Source of the DNA: DASQHW01 sp963837155
GTDB taxonomy: Bacteria; Actinomycetota; Acidimicrobiia; IMCC26256; PALSA-610
Direction: 5' to 3'
Assembly (NCBI GenBank): GCA_963837155.1
Contig: CAWIMB010000002.1
Coordinates: 1,612,001 to 1,676,000, forward strand
DNA: 64,000 nucleotides
The translations under genes were made by a program, and so were the position numbers. Below, piece by piece: positions 8,334 through 16,964 of this stretch (position 1 is the stretch's first letter; the number at the start of each line of letters is the position of its first letter). Below the pieces are notes generated by a model. The model had not been told where the DNA came from and did no database searches. It worked only from the letters and a program-made list of their open reading frames with translations.

Positions 8334-9574
8334 ATGGCAGCTGTCGAGCGGGGCGCGCCCGTCCGCCTCGAACCACCCGGTCCCGAGCCCGCCGGTCTCG
8401 GCCGTTTCGGGGAGTTCGGCGGCCGCTTCGCGCCCGAGACGCTCGTCCCGGCGCTCCAGCAGCTCGAGCGTGAGTTCCGGGGCGCCTGGCACGACGACGC
8501 GTTCCGCGCCGAGTATTCGTCGCTGCTCGCGAGCTACGCCGGACGCCCAACCCCGGTCACCGAGTGCCATCGGCTGTCGGAGCGACTCGGTGTCCGCGTG
8601 CTGCTCGAAGCGCGAGGACCTCACGCACACCGGCTCGCACAAGATCAACAACGTGCTCGGCCAGGCGCTGCTGACACGACGCATGGGCAAGAACCGCGTC
8701 ATCGCCGAAACCGGCGCCGGGCAACACGGTGTCGCCACCGCGACCGCGGCCGCGCTGTTCGGTCTCGGGTGCACGGTGTACATGGGCGCCGTCGATGTCG
8801 AACGCCAAGCGCTCAACGTGTGGCGGATGAAGTTGCTCGGCGCCGACGTCGTCACCGTGCAGTCGGGCAGCGCGACGCTGAAGGACGCGGTCAACGAAGC
8901 GATGCGCGCGTGGGTCGCGAGCGTGGAGGACACGCACTACTGCCTCGGTTCGGCGATGGGGCCGCATCCGTTTCCCTGGATGGTGCGCGAGTTCCAACGC
9001 GTCGTCGGCGACGAAGCGCGCCGGCAATGCCGCGCGGTGCTCGGCGACGCCGATCCCGACGTCGTCGTCGCGTGTGTCGGCGGCGGGTCGAACGCGATCG
9101 GCACGTTCGCCGGCTTCGTCGACACCAACGCCCGGCTCGTCGGCGTGGAAGCCGGCGGCCTCGGCCTCGAATCGGGGCACCACGGCGCGGCCGTCGAGCG
9201 CGGCGTGCCCGGCGTCGTGCACGGGATGCGTTCGCTGTTCCTGCAGGACGAGTTCGGCCAGGTGCTCGAAGCGACATCGATCAGCGCCGGACTCGACTAT
9301 CCGGGCGTCGGCCCTGAGCACGCGATGCTTGCGGCCCAGGGACGGGCCGAGTACTCACTCCGCGACCGACGAAGAAGCCCTCGCCGGCTTTCAGCTGTTG
9401 TCGGCGACCGAGGGGATCGTGCCCGCGCTCGAGCCCGCGCACGCGATCGGCTGGCTCGCGCGCGAGGCCGGCAACACCGTCCCGCGCGGCGCGACCGTCC
9501 TCGTGACGTTGTCGGGCCGGGGCGACAAGGACGCCGCGCAGGTCGCGGAGCGACTGGGCGAGCTCTCGTCATGA
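8334..9574 (+). CDS. trpB: Tryptophan synthase beta chain (classical TrpB1), frameshifted in this sequence
   Basis: Condenses indole with serine, in complex with TrpA. The family pattern is complete when two breaks are repaired: FGRFGEFGGRFAPETLVPAL at the N-terminus, then REDLTHTGSHKINN with the PLP lysine, IAETGAGQHGVATATAAALF, CVGGGSNAIGTFAGFVD and ATDEEALAGFQLLS. The first break, near 8607, is one extra G inside CTGCTC-AAG before REDLTHTG. The second is near 9357, in GRAEYS-ATDEE. ATG 8334 follows the trpF stop by 29 nt. The stop overlaps the trpA ATG (ATGA). The pseudogene look is probably base-calling error, since the neighbouring core genes show the same pattern. Confidence 0.88.
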
Positions 9575-10351
9575 AGCTCGAATCACACCTGCGCGCCCGG
9601 CGCGCCGAAGGGCGCGAAGCTGCTCGTCCCGTACGTCACCGGCGGGCTCGGGCGCGAGTGGTGCGAGGTCGTACGTGCCGTCGTCGAGCGCCGGCGCCGA
9701 CGCGGTCGAGGTCGGGATCCCGTTCTCCGACCCGATCATGGACGGGCGCACGATCCAAGAAGCGAGCCAGCGCGCCCTCGATCTCGGCGCGACACCCGAT
9801 CGGCGTGATCGACGCGATGGCGGGCCTCGACGTCGCGGTGCCGACCGTCGTCATGACCTACTACAACCTCGTCTACCGGCTCGGGCACGAACGTTGCGCG
9901 CAAAGCCTGCGCGCTTCCGGGGTCGACGGCGCGATCGTGCCCGACCTTCCGCTCGACGAGCTCGACGGCTGGGGCGACGCCGCCGATGCGGCCGGGGTCG
10001 AGACCGTGCTGCTCGCGGCGCCGACCACACCCGACGACCGGCTGGTGGCGATCTGCGAGCGGTCGCACGGTTTCGTCTACGGCGTGTCGCTGATGGGGGT
10101 GACGGGCGAGCGCGAACAGCTCGCCACCCAGGCCGGGCGAGATGGGTCGACGGTGCAAGGCCGTGACCGACAAGCCCGTGCTGCTCGGCGTCGGCATCTC
10201 GACGCCCGGACAGGCCGCCGAGGCGGCGGCGAGCGCCGACGGGGTCATCGTCGGCAGCGCGCTCGTGCGCCGGCTGCTCGACGGCGGCGGACCGGACGAG
10301 GCGGCCGCGTTCGTCGCGTCCCTGCGGCGGGCTCTCGACGGCCGCTGCTGA
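9571..10351 (+). CDS. trpA: Tryptophan synthase alpha chain, frameshifted in this sequence
   Basis: Cleaves indole-3-glycerol phosphate to indole and glyceraldehyde 3-phosphate and passes indole to TrpB. Recognisable pieces are KLLVPYVTGG, GADAVEVGIPFSDPIMDGRT (active-site Glu and Asp), AVPTVVMTYYNLVYRLG, DGAIVPDLPLDE, LLAAPTTPDDR, VYGVSLMGVTG, KPVLLGVGISTPGQA and ADGVIVGSALVRRL. Four one-base breaks separate them, near 9618, 9689, 9798 and 10143. The first two are single inserted bases (G before AAG, C inside GCGC-GGC). It overlaps trpB by ATGA and ends the trp operon ahead of a hairpin. Confidence 0.87.
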
Positions 10352-10362
10352 CCTGGGCGGTT

Positions 10363-10400
10363 GCTCGGCCGGGGGCCCGCCTCCCAGGCGGTCCCCGAGC
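10363..10400 (+). terminator. Hairpin after trpA
   Basis: A nested stem with inner CCGCCT-CCC-AGGCGG and outer GCTC...GGGG pairing with CCCCGAGC, 12 nt after the trpA stop. There is no T tract. It plausibly separates the trp operon from motA. Confidence 0.5.
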
Positions 10401-10488
10401 GGCTCCGGTGTGACAATCGTCCTACAGAGGACGCGGAGCGCGGTCGATACCTGGTCCGGCGGAACCGCGCGCGACCCAGGGAGGGGTT

Positions 10489-11311
10489 ATGGAAAAGGGC
10501 TCGATGGTCGGGCTCGGCCTGTGCCTGGCCGGCGTCTTCGGCAGCGCGGTCATGCACGGGATCCAACCCGTGTTCCTGTTCATGGAGTTCGGGTCGATCA
10601 TCATCGTGGTGTTCGGCTCGATCGGCGCGACGATCACCTCGTTCCCGTTCGAGGCGACCCAGAACCTCCGGCAAGTACATCAAGAAGGCGATGAAGGGCG
10701 GCGAGGAGCACTCGGCGACCGACGACGATCAGCCAGATCGTCGTGCTCACCAACCGGGCCCGCGCCGAGGGCCTGCTCGCCCTCGAGGAAGAGGCCAAGG
10801 GCATCGAAGACCCGTTCTTCCGCAAGGGCATCGAGCTCGCGGTCGACGGTACCGACCCCGAGACGCGTGAAGAAGACGCTGAACTCCGAGATCGCCGCGA
10901 TGAAGGAGCGGCACAAGGTCGGCCAGGGCTGGTGCACGCAGGCCGGCGTGTTCGCGCCGACGTTCGGCATCATCGGCGCCGTGTTCGGCCTGATGGCGAC
11001 GATGGCGCACCTCGACGCGCCCGAGAAGGTCGGTGAAGGCATCGCCGGCGCGTTCGTCGCGACGTTCTGGGGCGTGTTCCTCGCCAACGGCGTCTGGCTG
11101 CCGTTCGCGAACAAGCTGAAGAGCTCTCGCCAAGAGGAGGTGGCGCACAAGCAGCTGATCGTCGAAGGGATCATGGCGATCCAGGCCGGTGTGAGCCCCC
11201 GCGTCGTCGAGGAGCTGCTGAAGTCGCACGTGCCGCCGTCGGAGCGCGAGCAGCCGGTGCAGCCGGCGGCGTCCTCCGGTGATGTCGCCGGCCGCGGCCG
11301 AGGCCGCGTAG
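10489..11311 (+). CDS. motA: Flagellar stator protein MotA, frameshifted in this sequence
   Basis: Ion-channel subunit of the flagellar stator, membrane-embedded with four helices. It begins MEKGSMVGLGLCLAGVFGSA, then FLFMEFGSIIIVVFGSIGAT, a cytoplasmic loop (KYIKKAMKGG, LLALEEEAKGIEDPFFRKGIEL) and the conserved pair of helices (VFAPTFGIIGAVFGLMATM, GEGIAGAFVATFWGVFLANG). The last loop carries GIMAIQAGVSPRVVEELL. Breaks near 10671, 10727 and 10866 are single inserted bases. A fourth near 11291 hides the TAG at 11309 and makes motA look fused to motB. GGGAGGGG lies 3 nt upstream of ATG 10489. No other flagellar genes are in the window. Confidence 0.85.
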
Positions 11312-11325
11312 CCGAAGGCCATGAC

Positions 11326-12303
11326 ATGTCGCACGGAGGCGACGGCGAGCTCCCCGAGGAGCACGAAGAGCACGTGAACCACGAGGCGTGGGTCATTCCC
11401 TACGCCGACTTGCTCACGTTGCTCATGGCGATGTTCATCGCGTTGTTCGCGATGTCGACGGTCGACGTGACGAAGTTCAAGGCGTTCGCGATCGGCTTCA
11501 ACGAAGCGTTGGGTGGCGGCAAGCTCGACGCGGGCATCGGTGGCTCCGGGAAGGCAACGTCGACCAGGTCGGCGCCGGGTCAACGGCGACGGTCCGTTCT
11601 CGCGGCGGCACGCTCGTGCCGAACGACGGCAACGATCGACGCCAAGCAGATCGCGTCGATCCTCTCTGCGCTCGCGAATCAGAAGCAGGCGAAGCAGAGC
11701 CAGCGAGCAGACGCTCGACAGGTCGCAGCAAGGAGATCAAGGAAGCGGCCAAGAGTCTGGGTCTGGGCGGCAAGGTCTCGACCCGGCAGCGCAACGACGG
11801 GCTCGAGGTGACGCTGCTCACCGACAAGGTGCTGTTCGGCAGCGGGCACGGCCGACGCTCGCGGCCGGGGGCCAGCCGCTGCTCGATCGGGTCAGTCGGG
11901 TGCTGAACGACGATCGACAACCCGATCCTGATCAACGGCTACACCGACGATCGAGCCGATCGCGTCATCGCAGTTCCCGTCGAACTTGTATCTGTCGTCG
12001 TCGCGGGCGGCGGCCGTCGCCGAGTACTTCGTCGGGCAAGGCGTGGACCCAGACCGGTTGCATCCGTCCGGGCAGGGCGCGTTGCGACCCGGTCGGCGTC
12101 GAACGACACCGCCGAAGGACGGGCAAAGAACCGGCGGGTCGAGATCATCGTCGCAGTCGAAGCTCGTGAAACGGACGCTCGAGCGAGCCGGCCTCGAACG
12201 ACCAGACCGACGACGCCGACGACCAAGCCGATCGTCGCCGCCCGTTGCCGGTCGACCAACGGCGCCGACTCCGGAGCTCAACCCGGGTCTCGGCGGCCAC
12301 TAG
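11326..12303 (+). CDS. motB: Flagellar stator protein MotB (OmpA-like), frameshifted; C-terminal end uncertain
   Basis: Peptidoglycan-binding partner of MotA. The N-terminus HEAWVIPYADLLTLLMAMFI is the MotB signature, with the proton-binding Asp in YADLLTLL and one transmembrane helix. The OmpA-like domain is spread over three frames: VLFGSG.TATLAAGGQPLLDR, ILINGYTDD, SNLYLSSSRAAAVAEYFV, LHPSGQGALRP and AKNRRVEIIV. At least five breaks lie between 11550 and 12150. Past the RVEIIV core at about 12155 the true frame is unclear, so the end could be anywhere up to the TAG at 12303. It starts 14 nt after the motA stop. Confidence 0.78.
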
Positions 12304-12306
12304 CGT
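12301..12306 (+). promoter_or_regulatory. Probable -10 hexamer of icd
   Basis: TAGCGT lies 9 nt before the icd ATG, and no Shine-Dalgarno is present. It fits the TANNNT pattern seen before several other starts in the window. Confidence 0.4.
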
Positions 12307-12315
12307 CGTGCTGCC

Positions 12316-13515
12316 ATGGCCGAGAAGATCACGATGCAGGCCGACGGCACGCTGTCGGTACCCGACGAGCCGATCATCCCGTACGTCGAAGGCGACGGCA
12401 CCGGCGTCGACATCTGGCCGGCCGCGCAGCTGGTGATGGACGCGGCGGCCGCCAAGCACGGCAAGCGGATCGCGTGGAAAGAGGTGCTCGCGGGCGAGAA
12501 GGCGTTCAACGCCACCGGCTCGTGGCTGCCCGACGAGACGGTCGCCGCGTTCCGCGAGTACCTGATCGGGATCAAGGGCCCGCTGACGACGCCGGTCGGC
12601 GGCGGCATCCGTTCGCTGAACGTCGCGCTGCGTCAGATGCATGGATCTCTACGTGTGCCTGCGCCCGGTGCGCTGGTTCCCGGGCGTGCCGTCGCCGGTG
12701 AAGCACCCCGAAGCCGTCGACATGGTGATCTTCCGGGAGAACACCGAGGACATCTACGCGGGGCTCGAGGTCGAGGAGGGCACGCCCGAGGCGCGCGAAG
12801 CTGATCGCAGCTGCTGAAGGAGAAGTTCGGCTGGAACATCCGCGACGACTCCGGCATCGGCATCAAGCCGGTGTCGGAGACCGGGTCGAAGCGGTTGATC
12901 CGCGCCGCGATCGCAGTACGCGGTCGAGCACGACCGCAAGAGCGTGACGCTCGTGCACAAGGGCAACATCCAGAAGTTCACCGAGGGCGCGTTCCGCAAC
13001 TGGGGCTACGAGCTCGTGCGCGAGGAGTTCTCCGACGTCGCGGTCGGTTGGGACGACTGCGACGGCAAGCCCGGCGACAAGGTCCTCGTGAAGGACAACA
13101 TCGCCGACATCACGTTGCAGCAGGTGCTCACGCGACCCGACGACTTCGACGTGATCGCGACGACGAACCTGAACGGCGACTACCTGTCGGACGCCTCGCC
13201 GCGCAGGTCGGCGGTATCGGGATCGCGCCGGGCGGCAACATCAACTACGTCACCGGGCACGGCGTGTTCGAGGCGACGCACGGCACCGCGCCGAAGTACG
13301 CGGGCCAGGACAAGGTCAACCCGTCGTCGGTGCTGCTGTCGGGCGTGATGATGTTCGAGCACCTCGGGTGGACAAAGGCGGCGGCCGACATCGTGCGCGC
13401 GCTCGAAGCCACGATCGCCGAGAAGGTCGTGACGTACGACTTCGCCCGGCTGATGGAAGGCGCGACCGAGGTCAAGACCAGCCAGTTCGCCCAAGCCATC
13501 GTCGACCGCCTGTAG
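12316..13515 (+). CDS. icd: NADP-dependent isocitrate dehydrogenase, frameshifted in this sequence
   Basis: TCA-cycle enzyme of the homodimeric bacterial IDH family (E. coli Icd type), oxidatively decarboxylating isocitrate to 2-oxoglutarate. Seen in order: IPYVEGDGTGVDIWPAAQLV, GPLTTPVGGGIRSLNVALRQ (substrate Ser and Asn), DLYVCLRPVRWFPGVPSPVK, VDMVIFRENTEDIYAGLEVE, VTLVHKGNIQKFTEGAFRNW, LVKDNIADITLQQVLTRPDD (catalytic Lys and metal Asp), ATTNLNGDYLSDA, GNINYVTGHGVFEATHGTAP (NADP site) and KVNPSSVLLSGVMMFEHLGW. Four breaks occur near 12642, 12798, 12915 and 13195. The protein is essential-type and otherwise perfect, so these are most likely consensus errors. Confidence 0.92.
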
Positions 13516-13526
13516 GCGTCTGTCCT

Positions 13527-13569
13527 GGGGCGTGTGTGGAGCTCGAAATTCGAGCTCCACACACGCCCC
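13527..13569. terminator. 43-nt perfect hairpin after icd
   Basis: Two 21-nt arms, beginning GGGGCGTGTG and ending CACACGCCCC, are exact complements around a single central base. The hairpin lies 11 nt after the icd stop and 37 nt before the DUF559 start. It closely resembles the hairpin at 14542-14584, with paired substitutions in both arms. No T tract is present; it probably acts in both directions. Confidence 0.8.
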
Positions 13570-13606
13570 TAGGGTTGGTGTCTCACCGCCGCGACAACCT
13601 GGCGAC

Positions 13607-14539
13607 ATGAGAGCGATCGACGCCAGGATTGACGAACTCGCCGCTCGCCAGCACGGTCTCGTCTCACGCGACCAGCTCCGCATCGCAGGAAGTCGACAGC
13701 AAATAGGTCGACGTCTCGCAGCCGGAAGACTTGTTCGGGTCCACGATTCCGTCTATCGGCTTCCATCCGCGCCCGTGACATGGGAGCAGTCACTGTTGGC
13801 GGCATGTCTCGCCGGTGGGAAGTCGAGCGTCGCGTCGTTCCGCGCGGCTGCACTGCTGGACCGCCTACCCGGCGGGGCCGAGCTCGTCGAGATAACGACG
13901 CTTCGCCATCATCGTTGGCAGTATCCCGGCGTCATCGTGCACGAGAGCCAGCATCTCACCGAGCTCGACACGATGATCATCGATTCGATTCCTGTGACTC
14001 GAACCGCACGGACGCTGTGCGACCTGGCCGGCCTCGTGGAGTTGCGGGAGCTCGATCGAAGCACACTCGATCTCGCGCTGCTCGAGGCGGTACGACGGAA
14101 TTTGGTCGACGTACGCAGCCTGTGGCTCACGCAGGAGCGGCTCGGAGGCCAATGGCGGCTTGGCGGCGGCGTGCTCCTCGCCGCGCTGCAGCGGTTCGTG
14201 CCCCCGGAGCGCAACACCGAAACGCGGGCAGAGAGCCGGTTACTGCAGCTCCTGCGCGAGCACGATTTCCCCGAACCTGTCGCGCAGTTCTGGCTTCGGC
14301 TTCCGAATGGCGAATGGATTCGGTTGGACTTCGCATGGCCGACCCTCAAGGTTGGCGCGGAGTTCGATCCATACAAGTTCCATGGTGATCGGGAGCGCTA
14401 CGAGAAGAACGCGTCACGCACGAGGCTGATGCAGGCGATTGGCTGGGACCGAGTGACGATCACGGATGACGACCTCGCTGCCGGCATTCCGGAAGGAGCA
14501 GCGGCCCTTCGGACATTGCTTCGGCGTCGCAGCGCATAG
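13607..14539 (+). CDS. AbiEi-like N-terminal plus DUF559 (nuclease-fold) protein
   Basis: A 310-residue protein of a family common in actinobacteria but of unknown function. The N-terminal 60 residues (IDELAARQHGLVSRDQL, RLAAGRLVRVHDSVYRL) resemble the winged-helix domain of AbiEi-type antitoxins. The middle has TARTLCDLAGLV. The C-terminus (ESRLLQLLREHDFP, WIRLDFAWPTLKVGAEFD, RTRLMQAIGWDRVTITDDDL) matches the DUF559 region, distantly related to Vsr-type PD-(D/E)xK nucleases. The likely acidic residues are in RLDFAWP and GAEFD; the catalytic Lys is not evident. No partner toxin gene (AbiEii) adjoins it. It stands alone between two near-identical hairpins. ATG 13607 was chosen because it starts the domain; the frame is open further up into the hairpin. 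Confidence 0.75.
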   Translation: MRAIDARIDELAARQHGLVSRDQLRIAGSRQQIGRRLAAGRLVRVHDSVYRLPSAPVTWEQSLLAACLAGGKSSVASFRAAALLDRLPGGAELVEITTLRHHRWQYPGVIVHESQHLTELDTMIIDSIPVTRTARTLCDLAGLVELRELDRSTLDLALLEAVRRNLVDVRSLWLTQERLGGQWRLGGGVLLAALQRFVPPERNTETRAESRLLQLLREHDFPEPVAQFWLRLPNGEWIRLDFAWPTLKVGAEFDPYKFHGDRERYEKNASRTRLMQAIGWDRVTITDDDLAAGIPEGAAALRTLLRRRSA

Positions 14540-14541
14540 TG

Positions 14542-14584
14542 GGGGCGTGTTTGAGGCTCGTTTTTCGAGCCTCAAACACGCCCC
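14542..14584. terminator. 43-nt hairpin between convergent genes
   Basis: Two 19-nt arms, starting GGGGCGTGTTTGAGG, pair perfectly around a TTTTT loop. The hairpin starts two bases after the DUF559 stop and contains the last codons and TGA of rmlD from the other strand. It looks like a bidirectional terminator and is a sequence relative of the hairpin at 13527. Confidence 0.8.
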
Positions 14585-15399
14585 AGAAGAAGGTGCTGGA
14601 CCAGTTCGGGCAGAGTGTCTCGGAAGTCGGGGAGTTGGTCGGTGGGGGCGAGGCGTTCCGACGCCAGGACGGAGTTGGCCGGGCGCGGCGCGGGGCGGGG
14701 CGGCTGCAGCTCGGCGGTCGTGATCGGTTCGACTCGGGATGGATCTCCGCCCGCGGCCTTCACCACCTCACGGGCGAACTCGTACCAGCTCACCGCACCC
14801 TGGTTGGTCAGGTGCCAGAGGCCCGCGCGCCGGCCCTCGGCGATCTTCAGCAACCCGCCCGCGAGGTCGGACGCGATCGTCGGGTGCCCGCGCTGATCGT
14901 CGACGAACCGCAACGGACCATCGCCGCTCATCAGGCGCAGGATCGTCTTCACCATGTTGCGGCCGACGCGACCGCACACCCACGACGTCCGCACCACCGC
15001 GTGCCGGTCGAGATCGACCGAACGCTCGGCCGCCAGCTTCGACCGGCCGTACGCGCTGAGCGGATTCGGGGCATCGCTCTCGACGTACGGTGAGGTCTTC
15101 GTCCCGTCGAACACGTAGTCGGTGGAGACAACGACGACGAACGCGCCGCACGCATCGGCCGCGTCGAGCACCACCCGAACGCCGTCGGCATTGACGTGCA
15201 TGGCCCGCTGAGGGTCGAGCTCGCATCCGTCGACATCCGTATACGCGGCGCAGTGCACGACGGCGTCAGGCGCGACGGCGGTGATGTGCTCACGCATCGC
15301 GTCGGGCGACGTGACGTCGACCGACCCGATCCCGCCGCCCGCGCGCTCGTTGACCTCGAGGCCGACCTGCCCGTTGGATCCGGTGACGACGACCCGCAT
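14572..15399 (-). CDS. rmlD: dTDP-4-dehydrorhamnose reductase
   Basis: A 275-residue extended short-chain dehydrogenase for the last step of dTDP-L-rhamnose synthesis. It starts MRVVVTGSNGQVG (Rossmann glycine motif) and has VVHCAAYTDVDGCE, VVVSTDYVFDGTK, SAYGRSKLAAE (the YxxxK catalytic pair) and VVRTSWVCGRVGRNMVKTIL. It is last in the rmlA-rmlC-rmlB-rmlD operon, 15 nt after rmlB. Its final codons and stop lie inside the terminator hairpin arm, so the C-terminal LLGRV is encoded by the hairpin. Confidence 0.92.
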   Translation of the reverse strand: MRVVVTGSNGQVGLEVNERAGGGIGSVDVTSPDAMREHITAVAPDAVVHCAAYTDVDGCELDPQRAMHVNADGVRVVLDAADACGAFVVVVSTDYVFDGTKTSPYVESDAPNPLSAYGRSKLAAERSVDLDRHAVVRTSWVCGRVGRNMVKTILRLMSGDGPLRFVDDQRGHPTIASDLAGGLLKIAEGRRAGLWHLTNQGAVSWYEFAREVVKAAGGDPSRVEPITTAELQPPRPAPRPANSVLASERLAPTDQLPDFRDTLPELVQHLLLGRV

Positions 15400-15414
15400 C
15401 AGAACATCACCACA

Positions 15415-16414
15415 TCACGCCCAGGCAGCGTCCTCGCGCACGGGGGCGCGCTCGCGCAACGGCTTCCACCACGCGCGGTTCTCCGCGTACCACTGCACGG
15501 TCTCCGCGAGCCCGGGGGTGAAGTCGACCGTCGGCTCCCAACCGAGCTCGCTCCGGATCTTCGACCAGTCCAATGCGTACCGGCGGTCGTGACCGGGCCG
15601 GTCCGGCACGATCGTCTTCAGCGTTGCCGGTTTGCCGAGCTCGGCGAGCACGCCGTCCGCGATCTCCTCAATGCTGCGCTCGACGCCCGTACCAACGTGG
15701 TACGTCTCACCGACGCGGCCCTGCTCGAGGACGAGCGCGATCGCGCGGCAGTGATCGATCACGTGGATCCACTCGCGCCGGTTCTCGGTGGACGCGTACA
15801 GCGGAAGCGATTCGTCATCGAGCGCACGCGTCACGAACAGCGGGATGACCTTCTCCGGGAACTGGTACGGCCCGTAGTTGTTCGCACAGTTCGTGATCGT
15901 GATCGGCACGTCGAACGTCTCGTGGTAGGCACGCACGGCATGGTCGCCGCCGGCCTTCGACGCGTTGTACGGCGTGCGAGGACGGTACGGCGATGACTCC
16001 GTGAACTGCTCGTCGCTGTCGAGGTCGAGGTCGCCGTATACCTCACACGTGGAAATGTGGTGCAGCCGCGCGACGCCGACGCGCCTGGCCGCTTCGCAGA
16101 GGGTCTGCGTGCCGACGACGTTGGTGCGGAAGAAGGCGCCCGGGTTGGTGATCGCGTACGAGTTGTGCGACTCGGCGGCGAAGTTGACGATCACGTCGAT
16201 GCGATGCGCGGCGCAAGACCTCTTCCATGGCCGGTAGATCACTGATGTCCGCGTGCACGAACTCGTGACGTACGTCGTCGAGGTTCGCGCGGTTGCCCGC
16301 GTACGTCAGCGCGTCGACGACCACGAGGACATCATCAGGCGCCCGAGTCTCGGCCCAATATCGAACGAAGTTGGCCCCGATGAATCCGGCGCCGCCGGTG
16401 ACGAGAAGGTTCAC
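15415..16414 (-). CDS. rmlB: dTDP-glucose 4,6-dehydratase, one frameshift
   Basis: Converts dTDP-glucose to dTDP-4-keto-6-deoxyglucose. Start GTG 16414 overlaps the rmlC stop (GTGA). The N-terminal part NLLVTGGAGFIGANFVRYW ends at EEVL. After one extra base near 16214 the frame continues at AHRIDVIVNFAAESHNSYAI. The catalytic region is STCEVYGD, then PYNASKAGGDHAVRAY (YxxxK), ITNCANNYGPYQFPEK, REWIHVIDHC and YHVGTG. All marks of RmlB are intact, so the break is probably a sequencing error. Product feeds rmlC and rmlD. Confidence 0.9.
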
Positions 16415-16962
16415 GTGCGCATCGGCCACGCCGGCCGCACCCGCTCGGCGATCTCGGCCCGCTTGGGGTTCGCGAGATCGCGTTCCGACAGCACGGGATC
16501 GGTGACGCCCCAGTCGGCGGCGATCTCGGGATCGTCCCACGCGACGCCGAGCTCGTCGGCGGCGTTGTAGTACCCGTCGACGAGATAGGTGATGGTGGCG
16601 TCGGTAAGCGACGCGAATCCATGCGCGACGCCGGGCGGAATGAACACTCCTGGGTGTGCGTCGCCGCCCAGGTCGAAGGTCTCGGTGTTTCCGACTGTGG
16701 GGCTTCCCGTGCGAAGGTCGTGCAGCACGACGCGGGCTTGCCCGTACGGCACGTACCAGTAGTCCGCCTGGTGCAGGTGGTAATGAAGCCCAACGATCGC
16801 CCCGGCCGTCCGGTCGGCACGGTTCGCCTGGATCATCTCTCGGGCGCCCGGGATCCACTCCCGGCGGAATGTCTCGACGAACAGTCCGCGCACGTCGCGA
16901 TGCACTGCCGGTTGCACGTGATAGACGCCCGCGATCGTTTGACTCTCGTTCACCGTCGCCAT
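16411..16962 (-). CDS. rmlC: dTDP-4-dehydrorhamnose 3,5-epimerase
   Basis: A 183-residue cupin enzyme that epimerises the 4-keto sugar at C3 and C5. It has VHRDVRGLFVETFRREW, AGAIVGLHYHLHQADYWYV (catalytic His region), the VVLHDLRTGSPT strand, GVFIPPGVAHGFASL and TITYLVDGYYN. The ATG at 16962 lies 2 nt after the rmlA stop and the gene overlaps rmlB by four bases, so it is tightly coupled within the rhamnose operon. Confidence 0.9.
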   Translation of the reverse strand: MATVNESQTIAGVYHVQPAVHRDVRGLFVETFRREWIPGAREMIQANRADRTAGAIVGLHYHLHQADYWYVPYGQARVVLHDLRTGSPTVGNTETFDLGGDAHPGVFIPPGVAHGFASLTDATITYLVDGYYNAADELGVAWDDPEIAADWGVTDPVLSERDLANPKRAEIAERVRPAWPMRT

Positions 16963-16964
16963 CG

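Noticed and set aside
10489..11811. A MotA-MotB fusion protein
   Set aside because: One base removed near 11291 restores a TAG for motA, and motB has its own ATG at 11326. The apparent fusion is a frameshift product.
13607..14539. AbiE-type toxin-antitoxin system
   Set aside because: Only an AbiEi-like N-terminal domain is present. No AbiEii nucleotidyltransferase gene lies beside it, and the C-terminus is DUF559.
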